Below, one piece after another: positions 1 to 6,400 of a stretch of 6,899 nt of DNA. The DNA is taken from assembly GCA_964606415.1 (NCBI GenBank), contig CAZSGN010000151.1, positions 1-6,899 on the forward strand. Reading direction: 5' to 3'. A program made the position numbers and the translations under genes. Numbering within the stretch: the stretch's first letter is position 1; each line of letters starts with the position of its first letter. The DNA comes from CAZSGN01 sp964606415 (lineage in GTDB: Bacteria > Bacteroidota > Bacteroidia > Bacteroidales > JBBRXJ01). Under the pieces are notes generated by a model. It saw only the letters and a program-made list of their open reading frames with translations, had not been told where the DNA came from and ran no database searches.

Positions 1-63
1 CTAAGCATGTAGAAAGCAAGTTTGTCACTTGTTTGGACGCGGGTTCGACTCCCGCCAGCTCCA
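1..63 (+). ncRNA. ssrA: tmRNA (transfer-messenger RNA), 3' end only
   Basis: This is the 3' terminal part of tmRNA, which rescues stalled ribosomes and adds a degradation tag. The opening CTAAGCATGTAG and the closing T-arm/acceptor segment closely match the 3' end of known bacterial tmRNAs such as that of E. coli. A perfect 5-bp T-stem (39-43 GCGGG with 51-55 CCCGC) encloses the 7-nt loop TTCGACT. It is followed by the acceptor 3' strand CAGCTCC (56-62) and discriminator A63. The next bases are CTA rather than CCA, so the terminal CCA is probably added after transcription. A local 5-bp stem (17-21 CAAGT with 27-31 ACTTG) precedes the T-arm. The 5' half, with the tag reading frame and the acceptor 5' strand, lies before the window. 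Confidence 0.93.
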
Positions 64-396
64 CTAATTCTTTTATCATTTATGTGTATACTTTGGACTC
101 CTATTATCTTCTAAAACATTCTCCAGGCAATCTATTCGCCCTTATACGTGATAAATCGTCATCATTTCGTATAGCTCAACCTATTAATCAATCTGCTAAT
201 TCTTATGTAAAGCAGTATTGTACGATTAAAATACATCCTATCCAATAATTCATAGAAAAAGTAATTTTTATTCGTATACTGTCATAATTTCATTCTTCCC
301 GTTATAAAAATACACCAAAAGCTTGAATAAACAAATTAATTATTCTATCTTTATCCTATTATTTTTATAGGTTTAATATGTTTAAATTTCATTTTT
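64..396. other. AT-rich intergenic spacer, no convincing gene
   Basis: About 330 bases lie between the tmRNA end and the first protein gene. A short open frame begins inside the tmRNA T-arm region and runs to 248, but its product has no recognisable features and it overlaps a structural RNA, so I do not call it. One imperfect hairpin is visible: TATACGTGAT (143-152) pairs with ATCA (161-164) and CGTATA (168-173), with a 3-nt bulge. No T-run follows it, so it is not a typical terminator. A promoter candidate for the downstream operon sits at 323-353. I see no repeat of the tmRNA 3' end that would mark an integration site. Confidence 0.6.
323..353 (+). promoter_or_regulatory. Candidate Bacteroidota-type promoter for the YceI-porin operon
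   Basis: TTG at 323-325 is followed, after a 20-base spacer, by TATCTTTA at 346-353. This matches the Bacteroidota housekeeping pattern of a -33 TTG and a -7 TAnnTTTG at all but the last base. Transcription would start near 360 and leave a leader of roughly 35-40 bases before the ATG at 397. The region is very AT-rich, so a chance match is possible. Confidence 0.42.
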
Positions 397-987
397 ATGA
401 CAATAAATTCAACTTTTAAAATAAAGGCGGGTTTGCTTTTAGCCATTGCACTATGGAGCATGGCGGCAAGTATGACAGGTCAGCAAACATTACATTTATC
501 AGTTACTGATAGCGAAATGAACATCAAAGGAACATCCACCATTCATGACTGGGATATCAGCGTCAAAGATATGAGCGGCATGGTAACAGGGAATCTTAAC
601 AGCGATAATCCTGAAATAACAGACGGGCGCTTTAAAACCAACGTAGAAAATCTCAAAAGTGAAAAAAAATCAATGGACAAAGTGGTCCATGATGCCTTAG
701 AAAAGAAAGAGCATCCTGTAATCAGATTCAATCATGTTAAAACAGAAAAAATAGTAGGTTCCGGAACCAAATACATGGTAACCATTATTGGAAATTTAAC
801 TATTGCTGGCGAAACCAGACAAATGAAGTTGGACATGAATGCAAACCAAAAATCTGAAAACCTAGTTCTGCAAGGAACAAAGACATTCAAAATGAGCTTA
901 TTCAACATAGATCCTCCTTCAGCTATGTTAGGAACCATAAAATCCGGGGACGAGATAACAATCGAATATTCATTAACCTTCAAATAA
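397..987 (+). CDS. Secreted YceI-family (lipid/polyisoprenoid-binding-like) protein
   Basis: A 196-residue protein with an N-terminal signal peptide (basic residues at 8-10, hydrophobic core 11-24, probable cleavage before Gln29-Gln30). The rest fits one YceI-like domain, a lipocalin-like beta-barrel that in characterised members binds isoprenoid-type lipids in the periplasm. Family marks, in order: the first strand ending in IKGTSTIHDWDI (43-54); the segment KSMDKVVHDALEKKEHPVIRF (91-111), which follows the usual 'MD..V..AL....HP.I.F' pattern; the strand LTIAGETRQMKLDM (134-147); and the closing strands IKSGDEITIEYSLTF (181-195). Length is normal for the family. The ATG at 397 is the start that gives a complete signal peptide; an upstream ATG at 378 is out of frame and ends quickly. 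There is no Shine-Dalgarno sequence, as is common in Bacteroidota. The gene is 8 bases upstream of a porin gene, so the two are probably co-transcribed. The ligand is unknown. Confidence 0.88.
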   Translation: MTINSTFKIKAGLLLAIALWSMAASMTGQQTLHLSVTDSEMNIKGTSTIHDWDISVKDMSGMVTGNLNSDNPEITDGRFKTNVENLKSEKKSMDKVVHDALEKKEHPVIRFNHVKTEKIVGSGTKYMVTIIGNLTIAGETRQMKLDMNANQKSENLVLQGTKTFKMSLFNIDPPSAMLGTIKSGDEITIEYSLTFK

Positions 988-995
988 AATCAATT

Positions 996-2378
996 ATGAA
1001 AAAGTCAATTTTATTAACGTTTGTGGCAGGTTTTCTATTGCTGCCATGGTCAATTGCTCAAAACACAGAAGAAGCAAACAAAAAAAGGATAACAGGAATA
1101 CCTACCGATAACAGCAGCCCGGATCTGCAATATTTCAGATCTCCGGGTTATGATGGACTGAATATTTTCGAAACACCCAAAAAAGCTGGCGCGGAATTCA
1201 ACGGCTTAAAAGTAAAAATTGGTGCTGATCTGGCACTTCAATATCAAGCACTTGATCACAGCAATGCTTCCTCAGCACCTGAATTAATTCCGCTTGGCCA
1301 AAACGTCAATCTGCCTACAGCAAATTTAAATATTGATGTTCAGCTTTATAAAGGTTTGCGAATGCATTTAAGGACCTTTCTCAGCTCCAGGCACCACAAC
1401 GAGGCCTGGGTAAAAGGAGGGCACATACAGGTTGACCGCCTTGACTTTATTAAAGAAGGCTTTGCTTCTGGCATCATGGATTATGTAACATTAAGAGCCG
1501 GACAGGATCAACCAAATTACGGCGATGCCAAATTTCGAAGAAGTGACAATGCCAATACCATCTATAACCCATTCGTCGGCAATTATATCATGGATGCCTA
1601 CACGACAGAACCCTTTCTGGAAATAACAGCTCAATCAAATGGCATATTAGCAGTGGGAGGAATAACCAATGGGTTAATGAACCCAACGGTTAACAATGTC
1701 GCAACAGGATGGGGTTCTGATCAGTATGCAGGAGAATATGATGACATGAAACCAACTTATTATGGTAAAATTGGTTACGACAAACAATTAAATGATGATT
1801 TACGGGTTCGGTTAACCGGCTCATTCTATACCGCCCAGGGAACAGACAATGGCAATCACCTATACTCAGGCGACAGAGCCGGTGCAAGATATTATAACGT
1901 CATGGATTACATCGACCCTGCCGATTCATCAGTAGTTACTGACTTCAGAAGCGGCCGCATTAACCCGGGATTTACTAAGGAAACAGCTTTTCAAGTGAAT
2001 CCATTTGTAAAATACCAGGGACTGGAATTTTTCGGTGTATTCGAGCAAACAAGCGGGAACAATGGGGCCGATAATATGAAAAATGGACAGTACACCCAAC
2101 TTGGTGCCGAACTCATTTATCGTTTTGGTTCCTGGGAGCAATTTTACCTTGGCGGAAGATACAATAGCGTATCAGGTTATGACAATTATGCTGAAGGAGG
2201 AACCCAACCAGACACAAAAAAAGTAACGCGTATCAATGCCGGTGGTGGATGGTTCCTGACCAAAAACACCCTTGTGAAAGTGGAATATGTAACACAAAAT
2301 TATGACGATCATTTTTCCAATCAATTAGAAAGCGGACAATTCAATGGGACTGTCATCGAAGCTGTGATTAGCTTCTAA
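996..2378 (+). CDS. Outer-membrane beta-barrel, porin-like protein
   Basis: A 460-residue protein with a clear signal peptide (Lys2-Lys3, hydrophobic core 5-17, cleavage after SIA21 and before Gln22). The mature part alternates polar and hydrophobic residues in many short strands and ends in Phe460 (VISF), as outer-membrane barrels do. Recognisable segments of an uncharacterised Bacteroidota porin-like family are NYGDAKFRRSDN (174-185), NPFVGNYIMDAYTTE (191-205), and the C-terminal strands with GGGWFLTKNTLVKVEYVTQNY (416-436) and GTVIEAVISF (451-460). The probable role is a diffusion channel in the outer membrane; the solute is not evident, and I see no clear match to the phosphate-selective or carbohydrate porin classes. 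It starts 8 bases after the YceI gene without its own promoter or Shine-Dalgarno sequence, so the pair looks like an operon. A strong hairpin follows 15 bases after the stop codon. Confidence 0.82.
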   Translation: MKKSILLTFVAGFLLLPWSIAQNTEEANKKRITGIPTDNSSPDLQYFRSPGYDGLNIFETPKKAGAEFNGLKVKIGADLALQYQALDHSNASSAPELIPLGQNVNLPTANLNIDVQLYKGLRMHLRTFLSSRHHNEAWVKGGHIQVDRLDFIKEGFASGIMDYVTLRAGQDQPNYGDAKFRRSDNANTIYNPFVGNYIMDAYTTEPFLEITAQSNGILAVGGITNGLMNPTVNNVATGWGSDQYAGEYDDMKPTYYGKIGYDKQLNDDLRVRLTGSFYTAQGTDNGNHLYSGDRAGARYYNVMDYIDPADSSVVTDFRSGRINPGFTKETAFQVNPFVKYQGLEFFGVFEQTSGNNGADNMKNGQYTQLGAELIYRFGSWEQFYLGGRYNSVSGYDNYAEGGTQPDTKKVTRINAGGGWFLTKNTLVKVEYVTQNYDDHFSNQLESGQFNGTVIEAVISF

Positions 2379-2393
2379 ACATATAATAGGCAT

Positions 2394-2436
2394 TATGTTA
2401 AGCGATTTGCAGGTAATAAGCAAATCGCTTAACATA
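2394..2436 (+). terminator. Perfect 17-bp hairpin, probable transcription terminator
   Basis: The arm 2394-2410 is perfectly complementary to 2420-2436, with a 9-base loop (AGGTAATAA). It begins 15 bases after the porin stop codon. ATTTCGCC follows rather than a long T-run, so it is a strong stem with a weak T-tract (TTT at 2437-2439). It most likely ends the YceI-porin transcript or protects its 3' end. Confidence 0.7.
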
Positions 2437-2623
2437 TTTCGCCTCATTTTCTGCGAAGCCGATTCCCCACAAATACACATCATATATAATCCTGCATAAT
2501 CATAAACTAAACATAACTGCCAGCCAGTAAACAATTAAACACCTCTAAAGCCCAATAAAATCCAGCTAATCACCATCATCTTTGTTACTATATAAATAAG
2601 ACGCTGAATCCAGATAAATACTA

Positions 2624-3238
2624 ATGGGCCATATTTTTAAAATACTGTGCAAGCTATATCTTTTCTCTTTTCTCCTGATCATACCGGCTCAGGCAACAGA
2701 ATTCTTATTGCAAAAGAAAAGCATACTAACCATAAAAGGAGAAACCAACATCAATCAATTTCATTGTATATATACTTTCCGGGACCAAAATCATTTTTCT
2801 GCTGAAACCATAATTATTGAAGACAATAACTTAAACCTTAAAAAAATACATCTGACCATCCCCGTCAATAAATGTGATTGCGGAAATGTGTTGATTAACA
2901 AAGATTTCAGGAATACATTAAAAGCAGATGAACACAAAAATATCCACATTTTAATCAATGAAATAGACCTGAAAAACAACAAAGATGGAACAATAGAAAT
3001 ACCAACAGTGCTGACCATTGCTGGCATTAAAAAGAAAAAAAACATTCGCTATGATATTGCCTTTAATTCAGCCAGGGAAACGATTTCAATCCATGGTCAT
3101 TCAAATATAAATATCAATGATTTCGACCTGAACATCAGAAGCCATCTTTTCGGAGCTATAAAAGTTAAAGATCATGTCTCCATCCGGTTTACATTAAACA
3201 TCAGCCCGACAAATGAATTAACATCTGAAATTTTGTGA
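2624..3238 (+). CDS. Second, diverged YceI-like secreted protein
   Basis: A 204-residue protein with a signal peptide (core LYLFSFLLII at 11-20, cleavage after AQA24). The mature part aligns by eye along its whole length with the YceI protein encoded at 397-987. LTIKGETNINQF (35-46) corresponds to MNIKGTSTIHDW; the stretch around FRNTLKADEHKNIHILI (95-111) corresponds to the 'V..AL....HP.I.F' segment; LTIAGIKKKKNIRYDI (130-145) corresponds to LTIAGETRQMKLDM; and LFGAIKVKDHVSIRFTLNI (175-193) corresponds to the closing strands. It differs in lacking the His-Asp-Trp of the first motif, in being rich in Lys, Ile and Asn, and in having Cys48, Cys84 and Cys86 in the mature part. It lies beyond the strong hairpin, about 245 bases after the porin, so it is probably its own transcription unit, though no clear promoter or Shine-Dalgarno sequence is visible. 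The role is inferred from fold similarity only. Confidence 0.75.
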   Translation: MGHIFKILCKLYLFSFLLIIPAQATEFLLQKKSILTIKGETNINQFHCIYTFRDQNHFSAETIIIEDNNLNLKKIHLTIPVNKCDCGNVLINKDFRNTLKADEHKNIHILINEIDLKNNKDGTIEIPTVLTIAGIKKKKNIRYDIAFNSARETISIHGHSNININDFDLNIRSHLFGAIKVKDHVSIRFTLNISPTNELTSEIL

Positions 3239-3434
3239 TAACTTTATTGCTTTATAGCTATGCTGCTTTAACATTGAAAAAACCTTTAAAAGCAGTAAGT
3301 AATTATAAGCGAAAGTGAGCGATTCTGCTCAATTGTTTAAATAAAAAGCTACATACTAAATAATAAAGGCAAATTTCATCTTATTTCCTTGGCATTCTCC
3401 CAAATAATTTGTAAACTTATCTAATAATTTCATT
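3239..3434. other. Intergenic spacer and leader of the giant surface-protein gene
   Basis: The spacer is AT-rich and has no gene. Two weak stems are visible. One pairs 3261-3269 with 3289-3297 (nine pairs including one G-T), beginning 22 bases after the YceI-like stop. The other is TGAGC (3316-3320) with GCTCA (3327-3331). Neither has a T-run directly behind it, so either would be a poor terminator. No element matching TTG-N20-TAnnTTTG is clear here; ATAATTTG (3404-3411) resembles the -7 box only loosely and has no partner TTG at the right distance. Confidence 0.4.
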
Positions 3435-3446
3435 GGGGAGGAGGAG
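3435..3446 (+). promoter_or_regulatory. Unusually strong Shine-Dalgarno sequence for the GTG-started giant gene
   Basis: The purine run GGGGAGGAGGAG contains GGAGG at 3437-3441, 7 bases before the GTG at 3449, which is ideal spacing. The other three protein genes here have no such element. It decides the start: reading back in frame, stop codons at 3422 and 3425 leave GTG 3449 as the only usual start codon before the signal peptide. Confidence 0.8.
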
Positions 3447-3448
3447 TT

Positions 3449-6400
3449 GTGAATAATAAGCTGTTTTTAATCAGTTTCCTTTTTTTGCTGACATTTAAAG
3501 CTTTCTGTCAGGTTGATACTGAATTTTGGTTTGTTGCACCTGACATTGACGCCAAACATGGTGACAGACCTATTTATTTTAACCTAACCACCCAGGGACA
3601 ACCTGCACAAGTAAAAATTTCCCAACCAGCTAACAGCAGTTTTGTTCCCATCGAAACAACTATTCCGGCCAACACAACAGAGCGTATCCGAATTTATGAC
3701 AGGGAAAACATGGACCATCTGGAGAACATATTTGGCGGTTCCCCTTTTAGCAAAAGAGGCATATTAATTAAATCAACCGCTTTGATCACCGCCTATTATG
3801 AAGTCAGTGCAGGGCAGAATCCGGATATTTATTCCCTCAAAGGAAAAAATGCACTTGGATCTGAATTTTACACCCCTTTCCAGCAATTAATGCCTAATGC
3901 AGATGGCTATAACTCTTTCCAGATCATAGCGACAGAAGACAACACACAAGTCACCATCAATCCAACACTTGACCTTATTAAAGGCTGCACCCCGGTATAT
4001 CAGGCAGGACAAGATCATACTATAACCCTTAACCGTGGTGAAGTTTTTCTGGGCACAGCAGCCAAAGATGGTGAAACATGCAGTACTCCTGGGAACAAAC
4101 CGGATCAACATCCATCCGGAACTTATATCAAAACAAACGGGAAAAAAGTGGCTGTCATCGTGCATGATGATTCCGTGCAGCCAAAAGGATATTCCTGTAA
4201 AGACCTAATGGGAGATCAATTAATCCCGACCAGCTTACTGGGTAATGAATACATTGCCATGAGAGGTGCCATGCATGTTAAATCAGACACACTTGAAAAA
4301 CTCATTATCCTTTCGATGGACGACAATAACTCACTTGAAATTAACGGTTCAAGCGAGACCGTTTTAGCCAAAGGACAAACTTACCTATACACCCTTCAAG
4401 ATGAATATACGCATATTAAAGCAGACTCAAACATTTATGTATTACAAATGAGTGGATATGGTTGTGAATACGGCGAAGCTATCTTACCTGCAACAAATAA
4501 ATGCAATGGCTCCCCTGAGGTCTCCTTCACAACCTCCGACCCCAATGGTTTATATTTTAACATACTTGTAACGAAAGGCGCCGAAGATGCCTTTTTCATA
4601 AATGGTTCCCCTGCCCCATTCATCCAATCGAGTGATTTCAGCGCAGTGCCCGGGGACAACAACTGGATGGCTGCCCGGATAGGCCCCATCGACACAGCTT
4701 ATGTACCGGTAGGAAAAGCCACAACCATTAGTAATAGCAAAGGATTGTTCCACCTGGGACTGATCAATGGCCGTCTAAAAAGTGGCGGCACCCGCTTTGG
4801 ATATTTCTCCAATTTTAATGAATTTGACGTGGACGCAATCAACACCAGTAATGGAGAAGGTCGTTACCGGGCCTGTTATGATGAAGAAGTGACCCTCATC
4901 GCTGCAGGAGGCACTTCAGATGAATCAAGTGAATCCATCCATTATCAATGGAGCAACGGTTCCACCAATCCCTCCATCACCCTCAATCCGTCTACTGACC
5001 AGTGGTATTACGTCACTGCCACACTAAGCGGAGCATGTAATATCACAGCCGTTGACAGTACATTTATTGGTGTGCAGCCAAAAATAAATGGTTCTCTTAC
5101 TGATGGAGACACCATTTGCCAGGGGGATTCCATTGAACTAACCGCATCAGGCAGCGATTATTACATTTGGAGCAATGGCGACTCCGGAAGTACGATAGAA
5201 GCATCCCCGGATACTTCATCCATGATCGCGGTTAAAATAACCGACACTATTGGTTGTTATGATGAAGACTCTACCTGGATTGAAGTCCTTCCATCACCAC
5301 AAATAGCTATTGACAGTATTTCTCACGGATGCCAGGGAAAAGAATTAACCCTTGACCCAGAACTGCCGGCGAACTTTGACTACCAATGGAACACAGGCGC
5401 AAAAACACCCACACTAACAATCAATACAGCAGACACCTATTCATTAACAGCTACATCAACCAATGGCTGCTCCAGCTCCCGGGAAACCGAAGTTATACTT
5501 CATCCCGAACCAAGCCCTTCTATCCCTAACGACACTGTGATTTGCCCGGGAACAACAGTCAAATTAAAAGCAAGCGGCGGGGCAAGCTATAAATGGAGCA
5601 ACGGATCAGAAGATTCGACCATTAAGGTTACACCAACATCTGATTCCAACTATCAAATAACGGTATCTGACCAATATGGTTGCACAACATCCCGGTCAAT
5701 CGATGTGCAAATACACCCCGAAGCTCAGGCAGACGCCGGGGCAGACCAGGAGATATGCCAAGGGGACACAGCAACACTAATTGCATCAGGAGGAATTTCC
5801 TATTTATGGAGCAACATGAGCACCAATGACACCAATCGGCTCATCCCTTCTTTCTCAAGAGATTATGCCGTTACCGTAACTGATACTAACGGTTGCCGGG
5901 ATAGTGATATCGTATATGTCCAATTAAAAAGTCCCCCTTCTCTCAATCTCAATCCGTCAGACACAATAAATGCATGCCAAAACACAATGCTCACAATTAA
6001 CAGCTCACTTTCAAGCAATATTGAGCATCAATGGAGCACCGGCGATACTGCCAACTCAATCAAAACCCTGCAAGAAGGTCGCATTTACCTCGAAGTAAGC
6101 AATTCAGCAGGCTGCCAATCCAAAGACAGCATATATATTAAAAGACAACCGGCACCAGTTGCCAACATTAATCCTGACACCAGTGTATGTGAAGGCAGTA
6201 ACATAAAAATATGGACACCGTTTAATCAGCATTATCAGTATAAATGGAATGAAGATGTCAACACCAATGCCTTCCAGGCAAGCATAGATACACATCGTTT
6301 TTTTGCCCTAACCGTAACAGATCATTATGGATGTACCAGTTACGACAGCTCTACCATTTATGCAAATCCTAATCCTCCACCAAAAACCATTGAAGGACCG

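Noticed and set aside
33..248. A 71-codon open frame starting within the tmRNA 3' end
   Set aside because: It overlaps the conserved T-arm and acceptor strand of tmRNA, and its product shows no domain, signal or recognisable composition.
1..396. Genomic-island attachment site at the tmRNA 3' end, a common integration point
   Set aside because: No integrase gene and no second copy of the tmRNA 3' end is visible in the window, and the downstream genes look like ordinary chromosomal envelope genes.
2325..2534. Minus-strand open frame across the porin end and the hairpin
   Set aside because: It spans the porin 3' end and the terminator stem, and its product is unrecognisable; it is best explained as a shadow.
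3261..3331. Terminator after the second YceI-like gene
   Set aside because: The two stems there are short and neither is followed by a T-run, so I only mention them in the spacer entry.
3887..4753. Minus-strand open frames within the giant gene
   Set aside because: The plus-strand frame is continuous through this region and carries clear domain motifs, so these are antisense shadows.
4862..6382. DNA-level tandem repeat or CRISPR-like array
   Set aside because: The repetition is visible only in the protein pattern; the nucleotide sequences of the modules differ too much, and there are no regularly spaced identical repeats.
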